Of a stretch of DNA of 23,989 nt, positions 6,822 through 15,079 are shown in pieces; position 1 is the first letter of the stretch; every line of letters begins with the position of its first letter. The position numbers and the translations under genes were made by a program. Location: NCBI GenBank assembly GCA_039812985.1, contig JBDHUL010000007.1, positions 1 to 23,989 on the forward strand, written 5' to 3'. The DNA is from JAPUDS01 sp039812985 (GTDB taxonomy: Bacteria > Patescibacteriota > Saccharimonadia > Saccharimonadales > Saccharimonadaceae). The notes under the pieces are model-generated. The model saw nothing but the letters and a program-made list of their open reading frames with translations. It did not search any database and was not told the origin of the DNA.

Positions 6822-7806
6822 CCTGTATTTACACCCCAAGCTCTATAGTGATGATATTGAACAGGAACCAATCCGCAAAGGGTTTGGCAGAGGGCTTAAA
6901 CTGGCGGGTGACGAAGATATTCGCGTTGTTGCCCTTTGCGCGGACCTCACTGAATCAACACAGATGCACGTGTTTAAAGAAGCGCATCCAGAACGGTTTG
7001 TTGAGGTTGGGGTGGCTGAGCAGAACTTGGTGACGCTGGCGGCTGGCATGGCGGCGATGGGCAAGATACCATTTGCGAGTAGCTATGCGGCGTTTAGTCC
7101 AGGACGGAATTGGGAACAGATACGCACCACGGCCTGCCTCAACGACCGACCAGTAAAGATTGTCGGGTCGCATGCTGGAGTGTCAGTTGGGCCAGACGGA
7201 GCAACGCATCAGATGCTTGAAGACATTGCTCTTATGAGGGTACTGCCGCACATGGTGGTCGTTGTTCCTGGCGATAGTGTCGAGGCAGAAAAAGCGACAC
7301 TCGCGATTGCCAAAAACAATCAGCCGTCGTACCTCCGTTTGGCACGTGAAGCCTCAGCCGTGTTTACGACGCCACTTACCCCATTCGAACTCGGAAAAGC
7401 CTATGTACTGCGCGAAGGTGTTGACGTGACCCTGCTCGGCACTGGAGCGATGACCTACCAGTGCCTGCTCGCCGCGAAAGAGCTTGGGAAGCATGGAGTG
7501 CAGGCCGAGGTTGTTCATGTACCAACCATCAAGCCGCTCGATGAGTCTACCATTGTGGCGAGTCTGAAAAAGACCGGCCGCGGGATCAGTGTTGAAGAAG
7601 CTCAAATGGCTGGCGGATTTGGGTCGGCTGTGGCTGAGCTGCTGGCTGAACAGATGCCAACGCCACTTCGGCGCGTAGGGATGCAGGACCGTTTCGGCGA
7701 GTCAGGAAAGCCCGACGAATTACTGGCACATTTTGGCTTGAACGCCGATGGGATTGTTCAGGTTGCGCAGGATTTTATACAAACAACACCACAGTATCAC
7801 CGTTAA
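6814..7806 (+). CDS. tktC: Transketolase, C-terminal (pyrimidine-binding) subunit
   Basis: Second half of the split transketolase, 330 residues. The pyrimidine-binding domain includes FVEVGVAEQNLVTLAAGMA at 62-80, where Glu69 is the conserved residue that activates the TPP aminopyrimidine. It is followed by FASSYAAF and the HAGVSVGPDGATHQ loop; the C-terminal transketolase domain starts near residue 190. The start chosen is the ATG at 6814, inside the end of tktN, because conserved sequence begins there and a GGAG lies five bases upstream. The upstream in-frame extension (to 6676) would lie entirely over tktN coding sequence and shows no family similarity. Cotranscribed with tktN and fba. Confidence 0.95.
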   Translation: MNNLYLHPKLYSDDIEQEPIRKGFGRGLKLAGDEDIRVVALCADLTESTQMHVFKEAHPERFVEVGVAEQNLVTLAAGMAAMGKIPFASSYAAFSPGRNWEQIRTTACLNDRPVKIVGSHAGVSVGPDGATHQMLEDIALMRVLPHMVVVVPGDSVEAEKATLAIAKNNQPSYLRLAREASAVFTTPLTPFELGKAYVLREGVDVTLLGTGAMTYQCLLAAKELGKHGVQAEVVHVPTIKPLDESTIVASLKKTGRGISVEEAQMAGGFGSAVAELLAEQMPTPLRRVGMQDRFGESGKPDELLAHFGLNADGIVQVAQDFIQTTPQYHR

Positions 7807-7815
7807 AGGAGGCGT

Positions 7816-8727
7816 ATGAGTTTAGGTATTAATGATATTCGGGACAGAACGGTGCGAGCGCGGCATCTCATGCAGCGATCGCGTCAACAGCACTTTGCGG
7901 TTGGGGCTTTTAATATCGACAACCAGGAAACGTTGATTGCAGTAGCGCGAGCGGCACAGAAGCTAGAAGCGCCCGTGCTTGTCGAAGTAAGCGACGGCGA
8001 AGTAAAGGCGATGGGCCTTGAAAACGTACGCGACCTCGTCGATAACTACCGAGCAGAGTATGGCGTCGAAATGTATCTCAACCTCGACCATAGTCCGACC
8101 GTCGAAGACTGCAAACGGGCGATTGATGCCGGGTACGAGTTTATCCATATCGACATATCCCAAGCGAACCACGACGCCACCGCAGAAGAAATTGTTGCCA
8201 AAACCCGCGAGGTTGTCGAGTATGCCCGATTTACCGGAGCGCTCGTCGAGTCGGAACCCCACTATTTCGGCGGGTCATCAAACGTGCACAGTGAAACGAT
8301 TGACTACGATGAAGTAAAGAAAACATTTTCGACCCCAGAGGGGGCGCGGGCATTTGTTGACACAACCGGGATCGATACGTTTGCGGCCGCAGTCGGCAAC
8401 CTTCACGGTAAATATCCGGTGCCGAAAGAACTTGACCTCGAGCTGTTACAGCATATTCGCGACGCTATCGACTGTCAGATGAGCCTGCACGGCGGGTCGG
8501 GGACGCCGCTACACTACTTTGAAGAGGCGGCGAAAATAGGGGTGAGTAAAATCAACATAAACAGTGATATGCGCTACGCATTTCGTTCAACGCTTGAAAA
8601 AGTTCTCGCCGAGCATCCTGACGAGTATGCCATTGTCAAGCTCATGCCGGAAGTATACGACGCCGTGCAAGCGGTGGTCGAAGAAAAAATAGCAGCGTTT
8701 GGCAGTGCTGGCAAGGCCGTACGGTGA
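7816..8727 (+). CDS. fba: Class II fructose-1,6-bisphosphate aldolase
   Basis: Cleaves fructose-1,6-bisphosphate to dihydroxyacetone-P and glyceraldehyde-3-P in a zinc-dependent reaction. Metal and active-site positions are recognisable: NLDHS with Asp91 and His92, FIHIDIS with Asp113, GNLHGKYP with His197, and SLHGGSGT with His225. The family ending motif NINSDMR is at 248-253. The length (303) is normal. A strong AGGAGG precedes the ATG, nine bases after tktC. Family members acting on tagatose bisphosphate look similar, but neighbouring gap, transketolase and PfkB kinase favour fructose bisphosphate. Confidence 0.93.
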   Translation: MSLGINDIRDRTVRARHLMQRSRQQHFAVGAFNIDNQETLIAVARAAQKLEAPVLVEVSDGEVKAMGLENVRDLVDNYRAEYGVEMYLNLDHSPTVEDCKRAIDAGYEFIHIDISQANHDATAEEIVAKTREVVEYARFTGALVESEPHYFGGSSNVHSETIDYDEVKKTFSTPEGARAFVDTTGIDTFAAAVGNLHGKYPVPKELDLELLQHIRDAIDCQMSLHGGSGTPLHYFEEAAKIGVSKININSDMRYAFRSTLEKVLAEHPDEYAIVKLMPEVYDAVQAVVEEKIAAFGSAGKAVR

Positions 8728-8744
8728 CCGGGAGGAAGGGCAAT

Positions 8745-9722
8745 ATGAACGACGAGGGAAAAACCATACCGACCGTTCTGTGTATCGGCAAAGCGACACA
8801 GGACGTATTTTTACGTGACGACGAATTTGATCCGACGCTTGAGGGGGATGTGGCCTATACACACCTGCCGCTTGGGGCGAAATTGGACATCGACGAACTC
8901 TATTTTGCGACAGGCGGGAATGCGACAAATGTCGCAGTCACCCTTGTGCGGCAAGGGTTGCGCGCGGAGTATCTGTGGGGGCTTGGACACGATCCTGCTT
9001 CTGAAGCAAGCCTGCGTGCGCTTGATGCTGAAGGCGTTGATACGTCCCATGTCGTACAACATACTGGGCTGCAAGCCAGCTATTCGACAGTCTTGCTGGC
9101 ACCGAGCGGGGAGCGCACTATACTCAACTTTCATGGTCAGTTGCCGACAGCAAAGGACATCGAACAGTTGCTTGGAACTGTTACGACACCTGACTGGGTG
9201 TATCCGACGGCACTCGGGTCGGTTGAAACGCTGGAGCGCATTGTATCATGGGCAACTACCCGCAACGTAAAAGTTATGTTAAACCCGGCCGGCAGCGAAC
9301 TGAGCGGCGGAACAAAACTGCGGAGTCTCCTCGACAGTGTGGACGTTCTGTGTCTCAATAAAGAAGAGATGCAGCAACTGGTTGAAGGCGAAACACTTGA
9401 AGAGTTGGTGCGGCATGGACTTCACTACTCGCCGGTGGTTATCGTGTCTGATGGTCCGCGCGGCGTGGTGGCGAGTGACGGTAAAACTATCGTCCGCGCT
9501 GGTATGTACGAGGACGTGCCCGTCGTTGACAGAACTGGGGCGGGTGATGCCTTTGCAAGCGGGTTTTTGAGCCAATGGTTACTTGGTAAGTCGTTGAAAG
9601 AATCGGTCGTGTTCGCAAGTGCCAACTCGACGAGCGTCGTGACAAAAATTGGCGCCAAAGACGGCATACTGCACTTTGGTACGGCCCTGCACAGCATGGA
9701 CATAACAGAGAAGGAGTTATAG
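8745..9722 (+). CDS. PfkB/ribokinase-family carbohydrate kinase
   Basis: An ATP-dependent sugar or nucleoside kinase of 325 residues. The first PfkB signature is TGGNATNVAVTLVRQG at 56-71. The second is DRTGAGDAFASGF at 262-274, with Asp268 as the expected catalytic base and GAG as the anion hole. LNKEEM at 204-209 matches the family's NxxE Mg-site region. The ATG at 8745 is chosen because GGAGG at 8731-8735 precedes it; a GTG at 8724 overlapping the fba stop would add seven residues. Substrate cannot be read from the sequence: fructose-6-P, ribose, adenosine and others are possible. Position directly after fba makes a 6-phosphofructokinase-type role attractive but unproven. Confidence 0.88.
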   Translation: MNDEGKTIPTVLCIGKATQDVFLRDDEFDPTLEGDVAYTHLPLGAKLDIDELYFATGGNATNVAVTLVRQGLRAEYLWGLGHDPASEASLRALDAEGVDTSHVVQHTGLQASYSTVLLAPSGERTILNFHGQLPTAKDIEQLLGTVTTPDWVYPTALGSVETLERIVSWATTRNVKVMLNPAGSELSGGTKLRSLLDSVDVLCLNKEEMQQLVEGETLEELVRHGLHYSPVVIVSDGPRGVVASDGKTIVRAGMYEDVPVVDRTGAGDAFASGFLSQWLLGKSLKESVVFASANSTSVVTKIGAKDGILHFGTALHSMDITEKEL

Positions 9723-9725
9723 AGC

Positions 9726-10973
9726 ATGGCGGGTATACTTCAGGAATTACTTCAGGCCGAAGAACCATTGTTCTCGCTGTCGGTGCGACAGCTTGAGCAG
9801 GCAAGCGGTCATAATGGGCAAGATGCGCGGCTCATCGCCGAAATTGCCCAAAAAATGAGAGCCAGTACATCTGCGCTTGGGCTTGACCCTGACGATACTA
9901 CTGGCCGCGAACTATACGCTGCTCAAATGGCGCGTTTAGCAAAGGACAACGCTCGGGTGGCGGCGCGTATTGGCGGGAGTGACCCTGACGATGTCAATGA
10001 AATGGTGCCGCTTATGGTGAAGGCCGTTGAAGCACTGGATATTCCACGCGGCTGTTGGGTATTGAAACGTGCAGTGGCGAAAAAACTGCTAAAAACCATG
10101 CCGCCGAAGCAACTTATGAAACGTCTCGGGTATCGGTCGGTCGATAGTATGCTTAAGCATGAAAACATCGACGAAGTGTATACGGCGCTACGGTTTTCGG
10201 AAGGTCCTGAGTGGCTCAATGCCTATGACGAGCTTTTCAAAACCATTACGCCGAGTGATTTTGAGTCGCGCGAGATATCTATCATCATCATGAACCACGA
10301 CAAATACGCTGACCTCGCGGAACATTTTGTGCAGAAAAAAATGCACAACGTTACCCATACCAAGGAAATGGGTACTATAGTCGTGGTGCCTATGAAAACC
10401 GACCGCATGAAGGGTATTGTCCTGAAAACGTTGCCGCTGCTTCTCCACTACGTTAACGAAGTACGCTTGTATTCGGCCTTTTTCAAACTCAAACAAGTAC
10501 AGCCAAACTTTGGCGAAGTAGTGGTGAATACGTTGGTGGCTGACCCCGGCAACGCCGCGCAGATGGCAGGACGGTACGTTCACTGGAGAGTTATACAGCG
10601 GTATTTTGGTCGTCCTACCATAGCAGGGGCCGAGTCGCATCCCGAAGCGTTCGAGCCGCACGTGCAGCCTGAGGATTTGCACTGGCGAAGGGCCGAAGAG
10701 ATGTTGACGCTTATCGACCCAGAAATGTCGTTCTGGCTGGAGCAGGATTATGTCGGTAAAATGTACGACGGCAAACCGTTAACCTTTAATCTGATGGACG
10801 TATCGCTGAGTTACTCAAACGGTGAAGGCTATGATACATTGTATAGTTATCACTTTCGTGAAAGCTTGTGGAACGAACTGTTTTCTCGCTATATGGGGGT
10901 AAAAAATCTCCGCGAGCAAGTGCTCAACCAGCTTGATAACGATATGATTGCCCCAGAAAAGCTGCCCAGGTAA
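9726..10973 (+). CDS. Conserved-looking protein of unknown function (415 aa)
   Basis: Last gene of the transketolase operon, three bases after the kinase stop, with AAGGAG nine bases upstream. I do not recognise a domain. It is soluble, with no signal peptide or membrane segment. Residues 1-160 are mostly helical, with LGLDPDDTTGRELYAAQMARL at 51-71. A central region at 183-245 looks alpha/beta (SIIIMNHDKYADLAEHF, then HTKEMGTIVVVPM). Residues 316-400 are rich in aromatic and acidic positions (LHWRRAEEM, SFWLEQDYVGKMYDG). Histidines and acidic residues at 191, 211 and 319-324 could bind a metal or phosphate, but this is only suggestion. Tight linkage to central-carbon enzymes suggests a role in or near sugar-phosphate metabolism. 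Confidence 0.85.
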   Translation: MAGILQELLQAEEPLFSLSVRQLEQASGHNGQDARLIAEIAQKMRASTSALGLDPDDTTGRELYAAQMARLAKDNARVAARIGGSDPDDVNEMVPLMVKAVEALDIPRGCWVLKRAVAKKLLKTMPPKQLMKRLGYRSVDSMLKHENIDEVYTALRFSEGPEWLNAYDELFKTITPSDFESREISIIIMNHDKYADLAEHFVQKKMHNVTHTKEMGTIVVVPMKTDRMKGIVLKTLPLLLHYVNEVRLYSAFFKLKQVQPNFGEVVVNTLVADPGNAAQMAGRYVHWRVIQRYFGRPTIAGAESHPEAFEPHVQPEDLHWRRAEEMLTLIDPEMSFWLEQDYVGKMYDGKPLTFNLMDVSLSYSNGEGYDTLYSYHFRESLWNELFSRYMGVKNLREQVLNQLDNDMIAPEKLPR

Positions 10974-11025
10974 ACGAGGAAGCCTTTACGTCATATAGAA
11001 CAGCGGTTACTTAAAATGTGTTCTC

Positions 11026-11050
11026 GAACTGCTTAGTTCTATTTTCTTCT
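11026..11050 (+). terminator. Intrinsic terminator after the central-carbon operon
   Basis: GAACT-GCTT-AGTTC hairpin (11026-11039) followed by the T-rich TATTTTCTTCT. The five-base stem is weak. An outer AGAACA/TGTTCT pair just upstream could add structure. It lies in the 76-base convergent gap before the LOG-family gene. Confidence 0.5.
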
Positions 11051-11742
11051 CATGATCGTCCGCAGTCGATGAGGTGGACGGCCGCAGTGACGTCGTCGGT
11101 GATGGTATAGATGGCATCGTCACGTTCAGATATATAGCCGTTGCCGAGCAATTGTTTTTTTATGAACGCATCAAAGTCATCCCAGTAGTCGTGGCCGAAC
11201 AATACAATACGGAGCGGAGGCATCTTTTTGGTTTGGATGAGGGTGATGATTTCGGTTAGTTCGTCGAGTGTGCCGAATCCACCAGGGAAGTAAACGTAGG
11301 CGTGAGAGAAAAATGTCATCATGACTTTGCGTGTAAAAAAGTAGTGAAATGCCAGGTTTTCGGTTGTAAATGGGTTGAGGTGTTGCTCGTGTGGTAGTTG
11401 GATGTTGAACCCTATACTAACTCCGCCGGCGTCATAGGCACCCTTGTTACTCGCTGCCATAATACCCCCACCGCCGCCAGATACAATGGCGTAGTCTCTT
11501 TTCGCCAGTTGGTAAGCGAGGTTGCGGGCGGCTTCACGGTAGGATTCGTTATGCGGCAAGTCGCGGGCTGAGCCGAAAAAGGTCACGCGTTTTGGGTGAC
11601 GGTCAAGTATCTCAAAGGCTCGTTTGAACTCGTCGTCGCTACCGAGCATGTGACGCCGTGCTTCGCGTTCGACTTTGATCATCTTGAGACTGGGTTTCCA
11701 CTGAACGTGGACGTGCTCTGCGTCGGTGTTTGTGTCTGACAT
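11050..11742 (-). CDS. LOG-family (TIGR00730-type) nucleotide 5'-monophosphate phosphoribohydrolase
   Basis: Likely releases a base from a nucleoside monophosphate, as in LOG cytokinin-activating enzymes and bacterial PpnN-like proteins. The Rossmann-type nucleotide site reads GSARD, then GGGGGIMAASNKGA, and the signature PGGFGTLDE is intact. The preceding FTRKVMM fits the conserved Arg-Lys pair. The start is the ATG at 11742 (230 residues), not the upstream ATG at 11814. The longer version would overlap uvrB, add a non-conserved Cys-containing leader, and place the TGn extended -10 (11752-11757) inside the gene. It faces the central-carbon operon and diverges from uvrB. The natural substrate is unknown; AMP salvage is one possibility. 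Confidence 0.9.
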   Translation of the reverse strand: MSDTNTDAEHVHVQWKPSLKMIKVEREARRHMLGSDDEFKRAFEILDRHPKRVTFFGSARDLPHNESYREAARNLAYQLAKRDYAIVSGGGGGIMAASNKGAYDAGGVSIGFNIQLPHEQHLNPFTTENLAFHYFFTRKVMMTFFSHAYVYFPGGFGTLDELTEIITLIQTKKMPPLRIVLFGHDYWDDFDAFIKKQLLGNGYISERDDAIYTITDDVTAAVHLIDCGRS

Positions 11743-11751
11743 GTTAGTGGT

Positions 11752-11757
11752 AGCATA
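11752..11757 (-). promoter_or_regulatory. Extended -10 box of the LOG-family gene
   Basis: Minus-strand TGC-TATGCT, nine bases before the ATG at 11742. It supports the shorter start. Confidence 0.45.
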
Positions 11758-11787
11758 GCATAAGCAGCGCGGCAGCTCAAGGGGTGG

Positions 11788-11793
11788 TAAAAT
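11788..11793 (+). promoter_or_regulatory. Extended -10 box of uvrB
   Basis: TGGTAAAAT at 11785-11793 followed by AGACCT and the ATG at 11800. There are six bases between box and start and no Shine-Dalgarno, so the transcript is probably leaderless. Confidence 0.6.
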
Positions 11794-11799
11794 AGACCT

Positions 11800-13767
11800 A
11801 TGAGTGCGTTTCATTTGACAAGCGATTATCAGCCAACTGGCGATCAGCCCGGAGCTATTGCTGAGTTAGTCGGGCGGCTCGAGGGTGGCACCAAAGAGCA
11901 GACACTCCTCGGTGTCACTGGTTCGGGTAAGACTTTTACGATGGCCAATATCATCGCACAACAAAATGTGCCGACGCTTGTGCTGGCTCACAACAAAACA
12001 CTAGCGGCACAACTATTCTCAGAGTTCAAGGCCTTTTTCCCCGAGAACGAAGTCCATTATTTTGTGAGCTATTTTGACTACTATCAGCCAGAGGCGTATA
12101 TAGCGAGTAGCGACACGTATATCGAAAAAGACAGTGCCATAAACGAAGAAATTGACCGGTTACGGCATGCTGCGACCGATGCCCTTCTGACGCGGCGCGA
12201 TACGATTATCGTTGCGAGTGTCAGTTGTATTTACGGCATCGGATCGCCGAGCGACTACTCGAGCCTCGCAGTGCGAGTAAAAAAAGGTGAGCGACGGGTG
12301 CGCGACAAACTTATACGGCAGCTGACCGACATACAGTATCACCGCAATGACATCGATTTTAGCCGCGGGAATTTTCGAGTGCGGGGTGATGTCATAGATA
12401 TTTTTCCGGCGGGAAGCGAAACGGCAGTACGACTGGAGTTTTTCGGCGATGAGATTGAGCGTGTGACAAGTATCAACCCATTGACCGGCGAGATTATCAG
12501 CGAGCCATCAGAGCTCACCGTGTTCCCAAGTAGCCACTTTGTGACGCCCGAGGAAAAATTAAGGGGTGTACTAGGAGATATTCGAAGCGAATTAGATGAA
12601 CGATTGGCCTACTTTGAGAAACACAACAAATACCTCGAGGCTCAACGCTTAGGGCAGCGTACTAAATTTGACCTCGAGATGCTCGAAGAAACTGGATTTG
12701 TGAAAGGTATCGAAAACTATAGCCGGTATCTGACTGACCGCGAGCCGGGCGAACAGCCGATGACTCTTATGGACTATTTTCCGGACGATTTTCTTATGTT
12801 TATCGATGAGAGCCACATGACACTACCCCAGGTACGCGGCATGTACAACGGTGATCGCGCCCGTAAAGAGATACTTGTTGAGCATGGGTTTCGGTTGCCG
12901 AGTGCGCTCGACAACCGGCCGCTTAGGTTTGACGAATTTACCGGACACATCAACCAAGTCGTGTATGTATCGGCGACACCAGCGGACTATGAGCTACAGC
13001 ACTCGCCGACACCGACGCAGCAGATTATTCGTCCGACCGGGCTACTTGATCCGCGTATCGACGTCCGACCCATTGAGGGGCAGGTTGATGACCTTATTGC
13101 CGAAATACGCGATCGAGTGGAAAAGCGGCAGCGCGTACTGGTGACAACGTTGACAAAACGCATGGCCGAGGACTTATCGGAGTACCTGAAGGAGCTTGAC
13201 ATGAAAACAGCCTATATCCACAGCGATGTCGATACGCTGGAACGGAGCGATATACTTCGGGACCTTCGCACTGGCGTGTACGATATACTGGTCGGTATTA
13301 ACCTGTTACGTGAAGGGCTTGATTTACCCGAGGTGTCACTGGTGGCAATAATGGATGCTGACAAGGAAGGTTTTTTGCGCTCAACCAGCGCTCTCGTACA
13401 GACGATTGGCCGGTCGGCGCGTCACGAACAGGGAACGGTACTCATGTACGCGGATGTAATCACGGGTAGTATGCGGGCGGCTATTGACGAAACAAATCGC
13501 CGTCGAACTGTGCAGGAACAGTACAATGTGGCGCATGGGATTACGCCGACCAGTGTCGCCAAAGCAGTTGATGAAGGGCTGCGGGCCGTGATACCGAAGT
13601 CAGAGGAGAAAAAGTCGTCTCTTGACCTCAGGAAAATACCCAAAGAAGAACTTCCGGGATTGGTGAAAGATCTGACAGCTCAGATGGAGTTAGCGGCGGC
13701 AAATCTCGAATTCGAAAAAGCCGCCGAACTTCGTGATACAATACAAAGCATAAAGGAAAAGGAGTAG
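11800..13767 (+). CDS. uvrB: UvrABC excinuclease subunit B
   Basis: Damage-verifying helicase-like subunit of nucleotide excision repair. It is loaded by UvrA and positions UvrC for incision. Walker A GVTGSGKT is at 38-45 (Lys44). The beta-hairpin region with YYQPEAYIASSDTYIEKD follows. The DESH box is at 336-339, and late helicase motifs include GINLLREGLDLPEV and QTIGRSARH. A C-terminal UVR motif (about 620-652, LEFEKAAELRD) for UvrC contact is present. At 655 residues it is full length. The ATG follows an extended -10 box by six bases. The next gene starts three bases after the stop, so they form an operon. No LexA-type operator was recognised. Confidence 0.98.
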   Translation: MSAFHLTSDYQPTGDQPGAIAELVGRLEGGTKEQTLLGVTGSGKTFTMANIIAQQNVPTLVLAHNKTLAAQLFSEFKAFFPENEVHYFVSYFDYYQPEAYIASSDTYIEKDSAINEEIDRLRHAATDALLTRRDTIIVASVSCIYGIGSPSDYSSLAVRVKKGERRVRDKLIRQLTDIQYHRNDIDFSRGNFRVRGDVIDIFPAGSETAVRLEFFGDEIERVTSINPLTGEIISEPSELTVFPSSHFVTPEEKLRGVLGDIRSELDERLAYFEKHNKYLEAQRLGQRTKFDLEMLEETGFVKGIENYSRYLTDREPGEQPMTLMDYFPDDFLMFIDESHMTLPQVRGMYNGDRARKEILVEHGFRLPSALDNRPLRFDEFTGHINQVVYVSATPADYELQHSPTPTQQIIRPTGLLDPRIDVRPIEGQVDDLIAEIRDRVEKRQRVLVTTLTKRMAEDLSEYLKELDMKTAYIHSDVDTLERSDILRDLRTGVYDILVGINLLREGLDLPEVSLVAIMDADKEGFLRSTSALVQTIGRSARHEQGTVLMYADVITGSMRAAIDETNRRRTVQEQYNVAHGITPTSVAKAVDEGLRAVIPKSEEKKSSLDLRKIPKEELPGLVKDLTAQMELAAANLEFEKAAELRDTIQSIKEKE

Positions 13768-13770
13768 AGT

Positions 13771-14763
13771 ATGGCAACGTCAATTGCAAAAAAGGCACCG
13801 TCGCAGCCAAAAAAGTTCTTGGAGCGTACCAGCCTGTACGGGTTTGAGTTGTTCATGAGTTTGTTTGGTCTCGTTACGACACTTGTCGTGCTCGACTATG
13901 GGGTGTTTACGCTGTGTAACTACCTTACGGGAGGTGGAGCGGCGACTTGGCGCATGGGGGATTTTGCGGTGTGGATCGTGGTAGCTATGATTGTATGGCT
14001 TCCGGTGACACTTGTATTTTATCTTCGAAGTCGAGCCGAGAGTCAGCAGCATCCGCTACACGCGCAGTCAGCACTATACAAGGTACTGATTTCTATCTAC
14101 TATTTTGCCCTCATCGTGGGAGCGATAGGACTCGTATTTATGGCAGTGTATATGCTTGTTCGACTCGCCATTGATCCTTCAGAGGTCTTGAGCGATGCAA
14201 TGCTTCGTATGGTGTTGCCGGCGCTGGTTGCCGCAGCGCTGCATGTTGGCATGATGTTTGCGTATCCAAAATTCGGACGGCCGTCGCGCACTATTTTTGC
14301 AGGGGTGCTGGGTGCGGTGTCAACAATACTCATCATCGCGCTGCTCGTTGTGTCGGCGGGACAAATTCGTAGCACAAAACAAGACGATATGACAGAAAAT
14401 GATCTGTCGAACATTCAGACGGCCGTTCTGACCTACGGCGGCGATAACGCAGGAAAGCTCCCGGCGTCGCTCAGCGATCTGTCGTTGACATCGGCTACAG
14501 CTGATCGATTAGACCGCTATGAGTACCATGTGATTGACGACAAACGTTATGAGCTCTGTGCGGATTTCCTGACCGACACCACGAACAGATCGGGGCAGAC
14601 AGAGCCTGTACCAGCCATGAGAGAAGTTCCAGATGTCTATCCGTCGTACTGGTCGTTCAGGGATCATATAAAAGGGCGAGTCTGTTTTAAGCTTCGCACG
14701 CAAAATGCCTTTGATGTCGACAAAACCAACGGGACCACCAGCGTTTCTCCGAGTAGCTACTAA
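13771..14763 (+). CDS. Five-helix membrane protein (DUF5671-like) with pseudopilin-like outer domain
   Basis: The 330 residues start with a basic cytoplasmic end and five hydrophobic segments at about 24-53, 64-85, 104-133, 146-165 and 174-197. This part resembles the DUF5671 membrane domain seen in CPR genomes. Residues 205-330 form a soluble domain, predicted outside by helix count. The run DLSNIQTAVLTYGGDNAGKLPASLSDL at 211-237 resembles the segment after the helix in type II/IV pseudopilins, where a short helix leads to a Gly-Lys-Leu-Pro turn. Two cysteines (263 and 305) could form a disulfide. It sits three bases after uvrB with AAGGAG overlapping the uvrB end. No prepilin cleavage site is visible. 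Function unknown. Confidence 0.75.
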   Translation: MATSIAKKAPSQPKKFLERTSLYGFELFMSLFGLVTTLVVLDYGVFTLCNYLTGGGAATWRMGDFAVWIVVAMIVWLPVTLVFYLRSRAESQQHPLHAQSALYKVLISIYYFALIVGAIGLVFMAVYMLVRLAIDPSEVLSDAMLRMVLPALVAAALHVGMMFAYPKFGRPSRTIFAGVLGAVSTILIIALLVVSAGQIRSTKQDDMTENDLSNIQTAVLTYGGDNAGKLPASLSDLSLTSATADRLDRYEYHVIDDKRYELCADFLTDTTNRSGQTEPVPAMREVPDVYPSYWSFRDHIKGRVCFKLRTQNAFDVDKTNGTTSVSPSSY

Positions 14764-14768
14764 GATGG

Positions 14769-14774
14769 TATACT
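14769..14774 (+). promoter_or_regulatory. Extended -10 box of the gat operon
   Basis: TGGTATACT at 14766-14774, 11 bases before the gatC ATG. An AGGAG at 14775-14779 lies right after the box. A transcript starting here would mostly exclude it, while read-through from uvrB would include it. Confidence 0.5.
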
Positions 14775-14785
14775 AGGAGCTACGC

Positions 14786-15079
14786 ATGACCACCATTTCT
14801 CTTGATGATGTAAAAAAACTTGCCTCACTATCAGCCCTCTTCATTACAGACGAAGAAGCGCTGCGTTTGCGCGGTGAGCTGGAAGGGATTATTGGTTTTG
14901 TAGAACAGCTGAACGATGTCGATACGAGTGGCGTCCAGCCGACGTATCAAGTTACCAATCTCGAAAATGTGTGGCGTGACGATGTACTCGTCAACTACGG
15001 GCTTGACCGCGAGGCGTTACTGAAGAATACCCCAGCAACCCAGGACGGGCAGATAAAAGTAAAGCGAGTTCTCGCGTGA
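14786..15079 (+). CDS. gatC: Asp-tRNA(Asn)/Glu-tRNA(Gln) amidotransferase subunit C
   Basis: Small stabilising subunit of the GatCAB amidotransferase, which converts mischarged Glu-tRNA(Gln) or Asp-tRNA(Asn) to the amide form. The 97 residues follow the family pattern: KKLASLSALFITDEEALRL near the start, GFVEQLNDVDTSGVQPTYQV in the middle, WRDD, and a closing GQIKVKRVL strand. It is the first gene of gatC-gatA-HEPN-like-gatB. Its TGA stop is embedded in the GTGA overlap with gatA, implying translational coupling and confirming TGA as stop. Confidence 0.95.
   Translation: MTTISLDDVKKLASLSALFITDEEALRLRGELEGIIGFVEQLNDVDTSGVQPTYQVTNLENVWRDDVLVNYGLDREALLKNTPATQDGQIKVKRVLA

Noticed and set aside
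11743..11814. N-terminal extension of the LOG-family protein
   Set aside because: It would overlap the uvrB start and contain the extended -10 box. The extra 24 residues are not LOG-like.
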